Positions 34,124 through 48,509 of a stretch of DNA of 64,000 nt are shown here, in pieces. The notes beneath the pieces are model-generated. The model was not told the DNA's origin. It searched no databases and saw nothing but the letters and a program-made list of their open reading frames with translations. Both the position numbers and the translations under genes were made by a program. Origin of the DNA: Sanguibacter suaedae (GTDB lineage: Bacteria > Actinomycetota > Actinomycetes > Actinomycetales > Cellulomonadaceae). The stretch spans positions 62,001 through 126,000 of the forward strand of contig NZ_JAEINH010000005.1 of the NCBI RefSeq assembly GCF_016342785.1, in the 5' to 3' direction. Positions within the stretch are counted from its first letter, which is position 1. Each line of letters begins with the position of its first letter.

Positions 34124-34155
34124 TGCACACCTCCGGGAGAGCGGACGAACTCGAG

Positions 34156-34401
34156 CTAGACGGCGACCTTCTGGATGAGACCGAGGAGCACCACGGCGGC
34201 GAACCACACGAGCGCGAAGCCGATGGTGATGCGGTTGAGGTTGCGCTCGGCGACCCCGGAGCTCCCTGCGCTGCTGGAGACGCCGCCGCCGAACATGTCG
34301 GAGAGGCCCCCGCCCTTCCCCTTGTGCATGAGGATCAGGAGCGTCAGGAAGGCGCTCGTGAGTACCAGGACGACTTCGAGGGAGATGCGCAGGATGTCCA
34401 C
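34156..34401 (-). CDS. secG: Preprotein translocase subunit SecG
   Basis: An 81-residue protein with two membrane helices (about 5-25 and 56-76) and the connecting loop LMHKGKGGGLSDMFGGG that is diagnostic of SecG. It joins SecYE to assist Sec-dependent export. The GTG at 34401 is the usual start for this family. It lies downstream of tpiA in the gap-pgk-tpiA-secG order known from many actinobacteria. Confidence 0.95.
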   Translation of the reverse strand: MDILRISLEVVLVLTSAFLTLLILMHKGKGGGLSDMFGGGVSSSAGSSGVAERNLNRITIGFALVWFAAVVLLGLIQKVAV

Positions 34402-34561
34402 AGGGTCTTCGTTCCTCTAGCTCAAGGGGTCACGCTCCGGGAGGAGCGGGATCTCGCGCGCGGGGCTGCCCGCACCGTGGTCAAGACTAGGCCACGATCC
34501 GGAGTCCGATCCACCATGTCGCTGATCGGATCTCCGGGAACGGGCCGAGCGACGCGTCGCC

Positions 34562-34576
34562 GGGGGCCCGGCCCCC
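34562..34576 (-). terminator. GC-only hairpin after tpiA
   Basis: GGGGGC and GCCCCC with a three-base loop form a short GC stem 35 bases after the tpiA stop, inside a very C- and G-rich stretch. It may slow or end transcription before secG; there is no T-run and the call is weak. Confidence 0.35.
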
Positions 34577-34611
34577 CGCGCCGCCCCCCGCGGCCCCGCG
34601 CCACGTGTCGG

Positions 34612-35406
34612 TCAGGCGCCGGCGTGCGCCTGGTACCGGGCGATCTTGGCGAACTCCTCGGCGTCGAGGCTCGCGCCACCGACGAGGGCACCGTCGACGT
34701 CGGTCTCCTTCATGAGCTCGGCGATGGTTCCGGACTTCACGGAACCGCCGTAGAGGACGCGCACCGCGTCCGCGACCTCGCTCGAGTAGAGCTCGGCGAG
34801 ACGGGCGCGGATCGCGCCGGCGACCTCCTGCGCGTCCTGCGGGGTGGCGACCTCACCGGTGCCGATGGCCCACACGGGCTCGTACGCGATGACGACCTTC
34901 GAGGCGTCCTCCGCGCTCAGTCCGTCGAGGGCGCCGTCCACCTGCGCCAGCGTGTGGGCCACCTGGTCGCCCGCCTTGCGGACCTCGAGGGCCTCCCCGA
35001 CGCAGATGATCGGGACGAGGCCGTGCGCGAGGGCCGCCTTCGACTTCGCGTTGACGAGGGCGTCGTCCTCGCCGTGGTACTGCCGGCGCTCGGAGTGGCC
35101 GACGGCCACGTACTTCGCGCCGAGCTTGGCGAGGAACACTGGCGAGATCTCGCCCGTGTAGGCGCCGGAGACGTGCTGGGAGACGTCCTGCGCGCCGTAG
35201 CTCAGCTCGAGCTTGTCGGCGTCGACGAGCGTCTGGACGCTGCGGAGGTCGGTGAACGGCGCGAGGACGGTCACCTCGACGGCGGAGTAGTCGTGCTTGC
35301 CGTCCTTGAGCGCCCAGGCGAGCTTCTGCACCAGGTGGATGGCCTCCTGGTGGTCCTGGTTCATCTTCCAGTTGCCCGCGATGAGCGGGGTGCGTGCGTT
35401 GGCCAC
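34612..35406 (-). CDS. tpiA: Triosephosphate isomerase
   Basis: A 264-residue TIM-barrel enzyme that interconverts dihydroxyacetone phosphate and glyceraldehyde 3-phosphate. AGNWKMN carries the catalytic Lys, [13 protein letters not shown] the catalytic His, and [17 protein letters not shown] the catalytic Glu and flexible loop. The GTG at 35406 has AAGGTAGG upstream. It lies 36 bases after pgk in the glycolytic cluster. Confidence 0.97.
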   Translation of the reverse strand: MANARTPLIAGNWKMNQDHQEAIHLVQKLAWALKDGKHDYSAVEVTVLAPFTDLRSVQTLVDADKLELSYGAQDVSQHVSGAYTGEISPVFLAKLGAKYVAVGHSERRQYHGEDDALVNAKSKAALAHGLVPIICVGEALEVRKAGDQVAHTLAQVDGALDGLSAEDASKVVIAYEPVWAIGTGEVATPQDAQEVAGAIRARLAELYSSEVADAVRVLYGGSVKSGTIAELMKETDVDGALVGGASLDAEEFAKIARYQAHAGA

Positions 35407-35442
35407 TGTGTGCCTACCTTCTTCGATGGAGGGACGGGACGG

Positions 35443-36645
35443 TCAGGCGTCGAGCACGGCGATGCCGGGCAGCGACTTGCCCTCGAGGAACTCGAGGCTG
35501 GCGCCACCGCCCGTGGAGATGTGGCTGAAGCCGGCCTCGTCGAACCCGAGGATGCGCACGGCGGCCGCGGAGTCACCGCCACCGACGATCGTGAAGGCAC
35601 CGTTCGACGCCGTGGCGTCCACGAGCGCCTGGGCGACCGCGCGGGTGCCGCCGGAGAACGCCTCGAACTCGAACACACCGGCCGGGCCGTTCCAGACCGC
35701 GGTCTTGGCGTCGGCGAGCTTCGACGCGAAGAGCTTCTGGGAATCCGGGCCGATGTCCAGGCCGATCTTGCCGTCAGGGATCGAGTCGGCGGCGACGACG
35801 CTCGCGGGCGAGTCGGACTTGAACTCGTCGGCGACGACGATGTCCGTCGGCAGGACGATCTCGACGCCCGCCTCCTCGGCCTGGGCGAGGTAGCCCTTGA
35901 CCGTCTCGACCTGGTCGGCCTCGAGGAGCGAGTTGCCGACCGAGTAGCCCTTGGCGGCGAGGAAGGTGAAGACCATCCCGCCACCGATGAGCAGGCGGTC
36001 CGCCTTGGTGAGGAGGTTGGCGATGACACCCAGCTTGTCGGACACCTTGGAGCCGCCGAGGACGACGACGTAGGGGCGCTCCGGCGACTCCGTCGCCTTC
36101 TTCAGGGAGTCGACCTCCTTGAGGACGAGCGCACCGACGGCGGACGGGAGCTTGAGCGCGACGTCGTACACCGACGCCTGCTTGCGGTGCACGACACCGA
36201 AGCCGTCCGAGACGAACGCGTCGGCGAGGGCCGCGAGGTCGTCGGCGAGCGCGGCACGCTCGGCGTCGTCCTTCGACGTCTCGCGGGCGTCGAAGCGGAT
36301 GTTCTCGAGGAGCGCGACCTCACCCTCGCCGAGAGCCGCGACGGTCGACCGGGCGGAGTCCCCGACGGTGTCCTCCGCGAGGGTCACGGGAGCCCCGAGG
36401 AGCTCACCGAGGCGCTGGGCGACGGGCGCGAGCGAGTACTTCGCGTCGGGCGCACCCTTGGGGCGTCCGAGGTGGGCGGTGACGACGACCTTCGCGCCAG
36501 CGTCGACGAGGGACTTGAGCGTCGGCAGGGCCGCGCGGATACGGCCGTCGTCGGTGATGGTCGCGCCGTCCAGCGGCACGTTGAAGTCGGAGCGGACGAG
36601 CACGCGCTTGCCGCGCAGGTCGCCGAGGTCCTCGAGCGTCTTCAT
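35443..36645 (-). CDS. pgk: Phosphoglycerate kinase
   Basis: A 400-residue two-domain kinase that makes ATP from 1,3-bisphosphoglycerate. [16 protein letters not shown] is the N-terminal substrate site, [17 protein letters not shown] and [18 protein letters not shown] follow, and the C-terminal nucleotide site ends in [17 protein letters not shown]. The ATG at 36645 has GGAG six bases upstream. gap lies upstream, separated by a long perfect hairpin, and tpiA lies downstream. Confidence 0.97.
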   Translation of the reverse strand: MKTLEDLGDLRGKRVLVRSDFNVPLDGATITDDGRIRAALPTLKSLVDAGAKVVVTAHLGRPKGAPDAKYSLAPVAQRLGELLGAPVTLAEDTVGDSARSTVAALGEGEVALLENIRFDARETSKDDAERAALADDLAALADAFVSDGFGVVHRKQASVYDVALKLPSAVGALVLKEVDSLKKATESPERPYVVVLGGSKVSDKLGVIANLLTKADRLLIGGGMVFTFLAAKGYSVGNSLLEADQVETVKGYLAQAEEAGVEIVLPTDIVVADEFKSDSPASVVAADSIPDGKIGLDIGPDSQKLFASKLADAKTAVWNGPAGVFEFEAFSGGTRAVAQALVDATASNGAFTIVGGGDSAAAVRILGFDEAGFSHISTGGGASLEFLEGKSLPGIAVLDA

Positions 36646-36678
36646 GGGTTCTCCAAGTTCAGGGTGCGGACATGCGAA

Positions 36679-36726
36679 CGTCCGCGTGAGTGACGAGTAC
36701 CGGTTGGTTCATCACTCACGCGGACG
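36679..36726 (-). promoter_or_regulatory. 15-pair intercistronic hairpin between gap and pgk
   Basis: Perfect arms of 15 bases (36679-36693 and 36712-36726; inner part GTCCGCGTGAGTGA) with an 18-base loop lie between the gap stop and the pgk start. With no T-run and genes on both sides on the same strand, it is probably a partial terminator or an mRNA-stabilising stem that sets the gap/pgk ratio. Confidence 0.7.
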
Positions 36727-36773
36727 CTTCAGAGAGTTCGGGGAGTGACCCGAGACCGTTCGCTAGGCGAGGG

Positions 36774-37835
<1,062 letters not shown>

Positions 37836-37837
37836 TC

Positions 37838-37855
37838 ACGTACGTCGACGTACGT
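37838..37855. promoter_or_regulatory. 18-base perfect palindrome upstream of gap
   Basis: ACGTACGTCGACGTACGT reads the same on both strands and lies 60 bases upstream of the gap start codon, in a stretch without a gene. It is a good candidate operator for gap regulation. A TACCCT element at 37806-37811 (as read on minus: AGGGTA complement) is a possible -10 close by, with a weak -35. Confidence 0.5.
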
Positions 37856-38011
37856 AGGGTGGTGTCCGGAGCCTCTCGGGACTCGCCTCTCAGCACGTGG
37901 CTCGGGGCCAGCACCCGGTTGACCGGACCTCTTGAGCCTATACCCCTCAGGGAGGTTCTGTGAGGACCATCGTCCTTCTGAGACGTCCCGTCCTCTCGTC
38001 GGACGAACGCC

Positions 38012-38992
38012 TCAGAGGTCGAGGAGGTCCGCGCTCAGGCCGGCCTCGGTGTCGGGCACCCCGAGCTCCTGCGCGCGCTTGTCGGCGGTCGCCAGCAGCC
38101 TTCGGATCCGTCCGGCGACGGCGTCCTTGGTGAGGGGCGGGTCGGCGTACTGCCCGAGCTCCTCGAGCGACGCCTCCTTGTGCGCCAGGCGCAGCTCGCC
38201 GGCCTGGCGCAGGTGGTCCGGCAGGTCCGGGCCGAGGATCTCGAAGGCCCGCTCGACGCGCGCACCCGCGGCGACGGCCGCCCGGGCGGAACGCCGCAGG
38301 TTGGCGTCGTCGAAGTTCGCGAGCCGGTTCGCGGTCCCGCGGACCTCCCGTCGCTGTCGCCGTTCCTCCCACACCGTCACGGCGTCGTGCGCGCCGAGCC
38401 GACCCAGGAGGACCCCGATCGCCTCCCCGTCCCTGATCACGACCCGGTCGACCCCGCGCACCTCCCGCGCCTTCGCCGAGATCCCGATGCGCCGCGCGGC
38501 ACCGACGAGCGCGAGCGCCGCCTCGGGGCCGGGGCACGTCACCTCGAGCGCGGACGACCGGCCGGGCTCGGTGAGCGACCCGTGGGCGAGGAACGCGCCG
38601 CGCCACGCGGCCTCCGCCTCCCCCACGCCCGCCGAGACGACCTGCGGGGGCAGCCCCCGGACCGGGCGGCCCCGGTTGTCGAGCAGACCGGTCTGGCGCG
38701 CCAGCGACTCGCCGTCCTTGACGACGCGGATGACGTACCGGCTGCTCCGCCGCAGCCCACCGGCGGAGACGACGATGATCTCGCTCGTGTGCCCGTAGAC
38801 GTCCGTGATGGCCTGGCGCAGCCGACGCGCCGCGACACCGGCGTCGAGCTCCGCCTCGATGACGATGCGCCCGGAGATGATGTGCAGGCCTCCCGCGAAC
38901 CGGAGGGTCGCGGACACCTCGGCCTTGCGGTGCGAGGTCTTGTCGACCTTGACCCGCGCGAGTTCGTCCTTCACCTGTGCCGTGAGAGCCAT
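38012..38992 (-). CDS. whiA: DNA-binding protein WhiA
   Basis: A 326-residue regulator with a degenerate LAGLIDADG-like N-terminal domain and a C-terminal helix-turn-helix. [14 protein letters not shown] is the conserved start, [16 protein letters not shown] and [12 protein letters not shown] lie in the middle, and [18 protein letters not shown] leads into the helix-turn-helix with [20 protein letters not shown]. In Streptomyces it controls sporulation septation; in other Gram-positives it affects division and nucleoid. It follows yvcK and rapZ, the usual cluster. Confidence 0.95.
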   Translation of the reverse strand: MALTAQVKDELARVKVDKTSHRKAEVSATLRFAGGLHIISGRIVIEAELDAGVAARRLRQAITDVYGHTSEIIVVSAGGLRRSSRYVIRVVKDGESLARQTGLLDNRGRPVRGLPPQVVSAGVGEAEAAWRGAFLAHGSLTEPGRSSALEVTCPGPEAALALVGAARRIGISAKAREVRGVDRVVIRDGEAIGVLLGRLGAHDAVTVWEERRQRREVRGTANRLANFDDANLRRSARAAVAAGARVERAFEILGPDLPDHLRQAGELRLAHKEASLEELGQYADPPLTKDAVAGRIRRLLATADKRAQELGVPDTEAGLSADLLDL

Positions 38993-39032
38993 GGGGGCAA
39001 TCCTGCCACCCCCGGGAGCACGCACCGACACG

Positions 39033-40010
39033 TCACCCGGAGACGGTCCCCACATCTCCCAGGAACCTGTCGAACACGTCCCGGTACGCGGCCGCGAGGC
39101 GGAGCGAGTCGTGCTGGGCGGATCCGTCCCCGCGCCGGACCTGCCGCATGAGGAGAGTCGCACCCATCCGTTCGGCCTCGTCGGCGAGGAGCTCCGGGTC
39201 GTCGACGGCGGACGGGTCGGCGACGACCGCGTCGATGCGCAGGTCCGGGGCGTGCCTCGAGAGCGCACGGAGGTGTTCGGTCGTCGTCATGCCCTGCGTC
39301 TCGTCGGTGTCGCTCGACAGGTTGAGCGTCAGGCACCGGCGCCCGCGGGTCTCGTGCAACGCCCTCGCCAGGTCCGGGACCATGAGGTGCGGCATGACCG
39401 ACGAGAACCAGGACCCCGGCCCGAGCACCACCCAGTCGGCCGCCATGACGGCGTCGACGGCCTCCTGCGGCGCGGGCGGGGTCGCCGGGATGAGCCGGAT
39501 GGTGTCGACGCGTCCGCGGGTCGACGCCACCTGCGCCTGCCCGACGACCGTCACCACCTCGCCGCCGACGCTGACGTCCGCCTCGATCGACAGCGGGACG
39601 GACGCCATCGGCAGCACCCGCCCACGCGACCCGAGGAGCTTTCCCACCCAGTCGAGACCCTCGACCTGGTCACCCAGGAGCTCCCACAGCGCCACGATGA
39701 GGAGGTTGCCCACGGCGTGCTGGTCGAGGTCCCCCGACGACGTGAAGCGGTGCTGGAGCAGGTCCCGCCACGTGCGACCCCAGTCGGAGTCGTCGCACAG
39801 CGCGGCGAGCGCCATCCGGAGGTCGCCCGGCGGCAGGACGCCCAGCTCCTTGCGGAGACGACCGGAGGAGCCCCCGTCGTCGGCAACCGTGACGATCGCG
39901 GTGAGACGGTCCGACATGAGCCGGAGCGCGGAGAGGCTCGCGGAGAGACCGTGACCTCCTCCGAGCGCGACGACGGCTGGGGTGAGCGGCGCAGGCATCC
40001 CCGGGGTCAC
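39033..40010 (-). CDS. YvcK/CofD-like protein (gluconeogenesis factor family)
   Basis: A 325-residue protein of the CofD-like YvcK family. [36 protein letters not shown] and [12 protein letters not shown] form the nucleotide-sugar binding region; [13 protein letters not shown] is also conserved. In Bacillus and mycobacteria the homologue binds UDP-sugars and supports cell wall precursor supply. The GTG at 40010 overlaps the rapZ stop (GTGA), and whiA follows 40 bases later. No catalytic function is proven for the family. Confidence 0.93.
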   Translation of the reverse strand: MTPGMPAPLTPAVVALGGGHGLSASLSALRLMSDRLTAIVTVADDGGSSGRLRKELGVLPPGDLRMALAALCDDSDWGRTWRDLLQHRFTSSGDLDQHAVGNLLIVALWELLGDQVEGLDWVGKLLGSRGRVLPMASVPLSIEADVSVGGEVVTVVGQAQVASTRGRVDTIRLIPATPPAPQEAVDAVMAADWVVLGPGSWFSSVMPHLMVPDLARALHETRGRRCLTLNLSSDTDETQGMTTTEHLRALSRHAPDLRIDAVVADPSAVDDPELLADEAERMGATLLMRQVRRGDGSAQHDSLRLAAAYRDVFDRFLGDVGTVSG

Positions 40011-40945
40011 TCCTTGCCGAGGTCTCGCGCGGTGACCGCCACGCGGTGGCCGCGCTCCCGGAGGATCCGGGCGATCTCCTCGCTCACCGCGACGGAGCGG
40101 TGCTTGCCGCCGGTGCAGCCGATGGCGATGGTCACGTAGCGCTTCTCCTCGTTGAGGTAGCCGGAGAGCACGGGCTCGAGGGCAGCGACGTACCGCTCGA
40201 CGAACTCCTGCGCGCCGGGCCGCGCGAGCACGAAGTCACGTACCGGTGCGTCACGTCCGGTGAGGTGCCGGAGCTCGGTGATCCAGTAGGGGTTGGACAG
40301 GAAGCGCATGTCCACGACGTGGTCCGCGTCGAGCGGGATGCCGTACTTGAAGCCGAAGGAGACGACGTTGATGCGCAACCCTTCCTGGCTCGCCCCACCG
40401 ACGGCGCTGCGCACCTCGCGTGCGAGGTCGTGGACGTTGAGCTCGGAGGTGTCGACGATGACGTCGGAACGCTCGAGGATGGCCCGCAGGAGGTTCCGCT
40501 CGTTCCCGATCCCGTCGAGGATCCGGCCTTCACCCTGGAGGGGGTGCGGTCGGCGGACCTGCTCGAACCGGCGCACCAGGACCTCGTCGGACGCGTCGAG
40601 GAAGAGGATCCGGTACGCGATGCCGCGTTTGCGGAAACGTGCGAGCACGTCGGTGAGGTCGTTGAAGAACTCCCGACCCCGCACGTCGACCACTGCGCCC
40701 ACCCGCGTGATGGCCGACCCCGACCGCGTCATCATGTCCACGAGGGGGATGAGCATCTTCGGGGGGAGGTTGTCGACCACGTACCAGTCGAGGTCCTCGA
40801 GGACCATGGCTGCCCGGGACCTCCCGGCGCCGGACATCCCGGTGATGATGAGGACCTCGCTCGAGACGGGTTCGGGCGCCGGGGTCGAGGCCTCGACGGC
40901 GGGGATCCCCTGGGGGACGGTCATCGGGGCTTCTTCGTCGCTCAT
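40007..40945 (-). CDS. rapZ: RNase adapter / nucleotide-binding protein RapZ
   Basis: A 312-residue P-loop protein. The N-terminal domain has the Walker A variant TGMSGAGRSRAAMVLEDL, where Arg takes the place of the usual Lys, and DNLPPKMLIPLVDM. The C-terminal part has SFGFKYGIPLDADHVVDMRF, NPYWITELRHLTG and IAIGCTGGKHRSVAVSEEIA. In E. coli RapZ steers decay of an sRNA for amino sugar synthesis; in actinobacteria the role is not established. It is coupled to yvcK, and uvrC lies 21 bases upstream. Confidence 0.94.
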   Translation of the reverse strand: MSDEEAPMTVPQGIPAVEASTPAPEPVSSEVLIITGMSGAGRSRAAMVLEDLDWYVVDNLPPKMLIPLVDMMTRSGSAITRVGAVVDVRGREFFNDLTDVLARFRKRGIAYRILFLDASDEVLVRRFEQVRRPHPLQGEGRILDGIGNERNLLRAILERSDVIVDTSELNVHDLAREVRSAVGGASQEGLRINVVSFGFKYGIPLDADHVVDMRFLSNPYWITELRHLTGRDAPVRDFVLARPGAQEFVERYVAALEPVLSGYLNEEKRYVTIAIGCTGGKHRSVAVSEEIARILRERGHRVAVTARDLGKE

Positions 40946-40966
40946 GCGTTCAGCATGCCAGGTCGG

Positions 40967-43003
40967 TCACGGCTCGGTGGGTTGCGCCACGGCATCCGGC
41001 TCACCCGCACCCGGCACCGCCGACGCGCGCCCCTGCGTGAGGGCCGCGACCACGGCCTGGGCGGTGCGCTCACCCATCCCCGGGACGGTGGCGATCTCCT
41101 CCGCGCTCGCCGCGCGCAACCGCTTGAGCGACCCGAAGTGGCGCAGGAGGGCTGCTCGGCGGGCCGGGCCGAGCCCGGGCACCGTGTCGAGCTCGGACGC
41201 CGTCATGCCCTTACCGCGGCGAGTGCGGTGGGCCCGGATCGCGAAGCGGTGCGCCTCGTCGCGCACGCGCTGGAGGAGGTAGAGCCCCTCGGAGGACCGG
41301 TTGAGGATCACGGGGTAGTCGTCGTGCGGGACCCAGACCTCCTCCAGCCGCTTGGCGAGCCCGCACAGGGCGACGTCGTCGATGCCGAGGTCGGCGAGCG
41401 CACGTGCGGCTGCGGCGACCTGCGGCGGTCCGCCGTCGACGACGACGAGGTTCGGTGGGTAGGCGAAGCGAGGCTTGTCCTTGGCCGGGCCCTCGTCGCC
41501 CGGCTCGGACAGCGGTACCTCTCCTCCGAACGCGGCGACCTCGACCTCCCCGGACCTGGCACGGTCGGCGAGGTAGCGCTTGAAGCGGCGGGTGATGACC
41601 TCGTACATCGCCGCCGTGTCGTCGCGCGCGCCGTCGCCGTCCTCTCCCCTGACGGTGAAGGTGCGGTACTCGCTCTTGCGCGCGAGGCCGTCCTCGAAGA
41701 CCACCATCGAGGCGGACTGGTAGGTGCCCATGGTCGTCGAGATGTCGTAGCACTCGATGCGCAGGGGTGCTGTCGGGAGGTCGAGGGCCTCCTGGATCTC
41801 GCGCAGCGCCTGGCTGCGGGTCGTGAGGTCCCCCGCTCGACGCGTCCGGTGGAGCGCGAGGGCGTGCTCGGCGTTCTTGCGGACGGTCTCGGCGAGCTCC
41901 CGCTTGTCGCCGCGCTGGGGCACGCGCACGTCGACGCGCGAGCCGCGCAGCCCGGAGAGCCACGTGGCGACCTCGTCCTCGTGCGCGGGCAGGACTGGCA
42001 CGAGGACCTCGCGGGGTACGAGCCCGCTGTCGCGCGCTGCGCGCACGTCGCCCCCGGCCGTCTCCTCGGCGGCGCCGTAGACCTGCTGGAGGAGGTGCTC
42101 GACGAGGTCCGCGTCCGTGACGTCCTCGACCTTCTCCACCACCCAGCCGCGCTGACCGCGGATACGGCCCCCGCGGACGTGGAACACCTGGACCGCGGCC
42201 TCGAGCTCGTCGCCGACGAGTGCGAACACGTCGGCGTCGGTCCCGTCCTGGAGGACGACGGCGTTCTTCTCGAGCGCCCGCTCCAGCGCCTGGATGTCGT
42301 CCCTGAGCCGGGCGGCCTGCTCGTACTCCATGTTCTGCGCGGCCTGGGTCATCTGCTCCGTGAGCCGACGGACGAACTTCGCGGTGTCGCCCGCCATGAA
42401 GGCGCAGAAGTCGTCGGCGAGCGACTTGTGGTCCTCGATGCTGATCCGCTCGACGCACGGGGCGGAGCACTTGTCGATGTACCCGAGCAGGCAGGGGCGT
42501 CCGGACTGCTGGGCGCGCTTGTACACCCCGGCGGAGCAGGTCCGTACGGGGAAGACGCGCAGCAGCAGGTCGAGCGTCTCGCGGATCGCCCACGCGTGGG
42601 CGAAGGGTCCGAAGTACCGCGTCCCGGTCCGCTTCGCGCCCCGCATCACCTGGGCGCGGGGCACGGACTCGCCCATCGTCACCGCGAGGTACGGGTACGA
42701 CTTGTCGTCGCGGTACTTGACGTTGAAGCGGGGGTCGTACTCCTTGATCCACGAGTACTCGAGCGCGAGCGCCTCGACCTCGGTGCCCACGACGGTCCAC
42801 TCGACCGACGCCGCGGTGGTGACCATCGAGCGCGTCCTGGGGTGGAGGGCGGCGATGTCCTGGAAGTAGCTCGAGAGCCGGGAGCGCAGGTTCTTCGCCT
42901 TGCCGACGTACACGACGCGCCCGTGCTCGTCGCGGAACCGGTAGACCCCTGGCGTGGTGGGGATCTCCCCCGGCTTGGGGCGGTAGGTGACGGGGTCGGC
43001 CAT
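40967..43003 (-). CDS. uvrC: Excinuclease ABC subunit C
   Basis: A 678-residue nuclease that makes both incisions in nucleotide excision repair. An N-terminal GIY-YIG domain ([20 protein letters not shown], about 15-95), a cysteine-rich region, a UVR motif ([20 protein letters not shown]), an RNase H-like domain ([20 protein letters not shown] and [13 protein letters not shown]) and C-terminal helix-hairpin-helix repeats ([16 protein letters not shown]) are all present. The ATG at 43003 gives the usual start; a GTG at 43009 is an alternative. rapZ-yvcK-whiA follow. Confidence 0.96.
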   Translation of the reverse strand: MADPVTYRPKPGEIPTTPGVYRFRDEHGRVVYVGKAKNLRSRLSSYFQDIAALHPRTRSMVTTAASVEWTVVGTEVEALALEYSWIKEYDPRFNVKYRDDKSYPYLAVTMGESVPRAQVMRGAKRTGTRYFGPFAHAWAIRETLDLLLRVFPVRTCSAGVYKRAQQSGRPCLLGYIDKCSAPCVERISIEDHKSLADDFCAFMAGDTAKFVRRLTEQMTQAAQNMEYEQAARLRDDIQALERALEKNAVVLQDGTDADVFALVGDELEAAVQVFHVRGGRIRGQRGWVVEKVEDVTDADLVEHLLQQVYGAAEETAGGDVRAARDSGLVPREVLVPVLPAHEDEVATWLSGLRGSRVDVRVPQRGDKRELAETVRKNAEHALALHRTRRAGDLTTRSQALREIQEALDLPTAPLRIECYDISTTMGTYQSASMVVFEDGLARKSEYRTFTVRGEDGDGARDDTAAMYEVITRRFKRYLADRARSGEVEVAAFGGEVPLSEPGDEGPAKDKPRFAYPPNLVVVDGGPPQVAAAARALADLGIDDVALCGLAKRLEEVWVPHDDYPVILNRSSEGLYLLQRVRDEAHRFAIRAHRTRRGKGMTASELDTVPGLGPARRAALLRHFGSLKRLRAASAEEIATVPGMGERTAQAVVAALTQGRASAVPGAGEPDAVAQPTEP

Positions 43004-43111
43004 GCCCACGAGCCTAGACGAGGGCCCTGACAGCGAACCGTCGAGGATGCGGCACTCCCTCGCCCGTTGTGACGAGTATCACTATCCATCCGGTCCCGCT
43101 ACGGTGACCCC

Positions 43112-43615
43112 ATGGGATCACTCCACTCGTACTCCGTCGAGGTCACCTGGACGGGAGCCGGCGACACGGGCACCTCCGGCTACACGAGCTACTCGCGCGA
43201 CCACTCGGTGCACGTCGGGGGCAAGCCCGACATCCTCGCCAGCTCGGACCCCGCGTTCCGAGGGGACCCTGGCCGCCACAACCCCGAGGAGCTCTTCGTC
43301 GCGTCGCTCGCGCAGTGCCACATGCTCTGGTTCCTCCACATGGCGGCGGCGGCCGGCGTCGTCGTCACCGCCTACGAGGACCGGGCCGTGGGCACGATGC
43401 GCGTCGAGGCCGCGGGAGCCGGTCAGTTCACCGAGGTGGAGCTCCGCCCCCGTGTCACCGTGACCGTGGACGGGACGCTCGACCCCGCCTCCACCGTGGC
43501 CGACCTGCACGCCCGGGCGCACGACCACTGCTTCATCTCGCGATCCGTGAACTTCCCGGTCCACGTCTCCCCCGTCGTCCACGTCGCCGCCGCCCGGACC
43601 CCGCGGCCTGCCTGA
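43112..43615 (+). CDS. OsmC family peroxiredoxin-like protein
   Basis: A 167-residue OsmC/Ohr-fold protein. NPEELFVASLAQCHMLWFLH places the first reactive Cys, and HDHCFISRSVNFPVH the second, the pair that reduces organic hydroperoxides in this family. The start lacks a ribosome site, but TACGGT ends six bases before the ATG, so the mRNA may be leaderless. It is divergent from uvrC and convergent with uvrA. It is not an Ohr of the classical kind; substrate is unknown. Confidence 0.9.
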   Translation: MGSLHSYSVEVTWTGAGDTGTSGYTSYSRDHSVHVGGKPDILASSDPAFRGDPGRHNPEELFVASLAQCHMLWFLHMAAAAGVVVTAYEDRAVGTMRVEAAGAGQFTEVELRPRVTVTVDGTLDPASTVADLHARAHDHCFISRSVNFPVHVSPVVHVAAARTPRPA

Positions 43616-43628
43616 GGGCCGCGGGGTC
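43597..43628. terminator. Hairpin at the osmC end
   Basis: Perfect 12-base arms GACCCCGCGGCC and GGCCGCGGGGTC with an eight-base loop span the osmC stop codon, between osmC and the convergent uvrA. It can serve both directions. Confidence 0.65.
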
Positions 43629-43657
43629 GCGGGCGCCGACGTCCCGGCCGCGCAGCG

Positions 43658-46600
<2,943 letters not shown>

Positions 46601-46629
46601 CGGACCATCGTAGGCGCAGATCGCCGAGA

Positions 46630-46645
46630 CCGCACAGGTGTTCGA
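46630..46645. promoter_or_regulatory. Possible LexA (SOS) box upstream of uvrA
   Basis: CCGCAC, four bases, then GTTCGA resembles the actinobacterial SOS box TCGAAC-N4-GTTCGA, with a perfect right half and four of six matches on the left. It lies between the divergent uvrA and GH15 starts, 30 bases from uvrA. uvrA is often under LexA, so this is plausible but weak. Confidence 0.35.
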
Positions 46646-46661
46646 ATGAGAGGATCGGTCG

Positions 46662-48509
46662 ATGGCAGCCCAGACCTCCCCCGCCCCGTCCGCCGTGCCC
46701 GCTCTCCCGACCCCGATCGCCGACTACGCCGTCCTGGGGGACGGCCACTCGTGCGCGCTCGTCAGCCTCCGAGGGTCCGTCGACTGGCTGTGCCTGCCGC
46801 ACTTTGACTCCCCTGCCTGCTTCGCCGCGCTCCTCGGCGCACCGGAGCACGGTCGGTGGCTGCTCACCGTCCCCGACGCCACCGAGGTCTCCCGGCGCTA
46901 CGTCGACGAGTCGTTCGTCCTCGAGACGACTTACACGAGCCCCACGGGCACGGCGCGCGTGACGGACTTCATGCCGGTCGCCGACGGCCGCGCGGACCTG
47001 GCGCGCCGCCTCGAGGTCCTCGAGGGCACCGTGACGGTCGAGCACGAGTGGATCGTCCGGTTCGGGTACGGGGCGTACGAGCCGTGGGTCCACCGCGTGG
47101 ACCAGGACGACTCGAGGGACCCCGACCGGCGGCACAGGACGATCCGTGCCGTCGCCGGACCCGACTCGCTGGTCCTGCGGGGCGACCGTCTCCCGGAGCC
47201 CGACGATCACCGTCACCGCGACGTCTTCGAGGCGCACGCCGGGGAGCGCTACGAGTACGTGTGCACGTGGACCCGGTCCTGGGAGCCGGTCCCCGCGCGC
47301 CTGTCGATCTCGAGCCGGCTCGAGGACACGACGGCCATGTGGCGCGACTGGGCCCGACGCTGCGCGTACGAGGGTCCGCACGCGGCAGAGCTCGTGCGCT
47401 CGCTCCTCGTCCTGCGTCTCCTCACGAGCGTGCGGACCGGCGGTATCGTCGCCGCGGCCACGACCTCCCTGCCCGAGGACTTCGGGGGCGAGCGCAACTG
47501 GGACTACCGCTTCTGCTGGCTGCGCGACGCCGCGCTCACCGTGGAGGCCCTCATCGAGTCGGGGTACAGCGACGAGTGCGAGGCATGGCGCTCGTGGCTG
47601 CTCCGCGCAGTGGCGGGCAGCCCGCAGGACCTGCAGATCATGTACGGCGTCGACGGGCGCAGGGACCTCCCGGAGCGACACCTCGACCACCTGCCGGGGT
47701 ACGCGGCGTCCCGCCCAGTCCGGGTGGGCAACGCGGCCGTCGACCAGATGCAGAACGACGTGCTCGGCGAGGTGATGTGCGCCCTGGAGATGGCCCGGGA
47801 CGCGGGGCTCGTGGAGACCGACGAGACGTGGGCGCTGCAGCGTGAGCTGGTCAACGACCTCGTCACCCACTGGCAGGTGCCGGACCGCGGGATCTGGGAG
47901 GTCCGCGGACCCGAGCGACACTTCGTGCACTCGAAGGTCATGAGCTGGGCGGCGCTCGACCGTGCCGTGCGCGCCGTCGAGACGTACGACCTGCCAGGGC
48001 CCGTCGACGACTGGCGGTCGGTCCGCGACGCCATCCACGCCGAGGTCCTCGAGCGGGGGTGGGACGAGTCGGTGGGGTCGTTCGTCCAGTACTACGGTGC
48101 CCGGCACACGGACGCGTCGCTCCTGCAGATGGCCCAGGTGGGTTTCCTGCCTGCGGACGACCCCCGGATCGTGTCGACCGTCCGTCACGTTCAGGCCACC
48201 CTCTCCGATCCCGCCGGGTTCGTCCTGCGGTACTCGACGGACCACACCGAGGACGGCCTGAGCGGGCACGAGGCGCCGTTCCTCGTGTGCACCGCGTGGA
48301 TGGTCGACGCGCTCGCGCGCATCGGTGAGGTCGAGGAAGCCGACGCCCTCCTCGGGACGCTCGTGGCCTCGGCGAACGACGTGGGTCTCATGGCGGAGCA
48401 GTTCGACGCAGGGCGCGCCCGGATGGCGGGGAACTTCCCGCAGGCCTTCTCCCACCTGGGTCTCGTCCGCGCCGTGCACGCGGTCGACCGCGCCCGGGCC
48501 ACGTCGTGA
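46662..48509 (+). CDS. Glycoside hydrolase family 15 protein (trehalase/glucoamylase type)
   Basis: A 615-residue cytoplasmic-type GH15 enzyme. The N-terminal beta-sandwich begins [20 protein letters not shown] and [20 protein letters not shown], as in actinobacterial trehalases. The (alpha/alpha)6 barrel has [29 protein letters not shown] with the probable general acid Glu, and [13 protein letters not shown]. No signal peptide is seen. Mycobacterial relatives hydrolyse trehalose; glucoamylase-like activity is also possible. Its stop overlaps the next gene (GTGA), so it is coupled to a metallo-beta-lactamase protein. Confidence 0.9.
   Translation: MAAQTSPAPSAVPALPTPIADYAVLGDGHSCALVSLRGSVDWLCLPHFDSPACFAALLGAPEHGRWLLTVPDATEVSRRYVDESFVLETTYTSPTGTARVTDFMPVADGRADLARRLEVLEGTVTVEHEWIVRFGYGAYEPWVHRVDQDDSRDPDRRHRTIRAVAGPDSLVLRGDRLPEPDDHRHRDVFEAHAGERYEYVCTWTRSWEPVPARLSISSRLEDTTAMWRDWARRCAYEGPHAAELVRSLLVLRLLTSVRTGGIVAAATTSLPEDFGGERNWDYRFCWLRDAALTVEALIESGYSDECEAWRSWLLRAVAGSPQDLQIMYGVDGRRDLPERHLDHLPGYAASRPVRVGNAAVDQMQNDVLGEVMCALEMARDAGLVETDETWALQRELVNDLVTHWQVPDRGIWEVRGPERHFVHSKVMSWAALDRAVRAVETYDLPGPVDDWRSVRDAIHAEVLERGWDESVGSFVQYYGARHTDASLLQMAQVGFLPADDPRIVSTVRHVQATLSDPAGFVLRYSTDHTEDGLSGHEAPFLVCTAWMVDALARIGEVEEADALLGTLVASANDVGLMAEQFDAGRARMAGNFPQAFSHLGLVRAVHAVDRARATS

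Noticed and set aside
34559-34600. Two C6 runs resembling a 6C RNA
   Set aside because: The runs lie in an extremely GC-rich stretch and do not form two clean C-loop hairpins; location after tpiA is not typical.
37921-37955. TTGACC and TATACC near 37920-37940 as a plus-strand promoter
   Set aside because: Spacing is only 14 bases and no plus-strand gene follows.
40046-43030. A 994-codon open frame opposite rapZ and uvrC
   Set aside because: It is the antisense of two well-recognised proteins, with low-complexity composition rich in Glu, Val, Asp and Arg.
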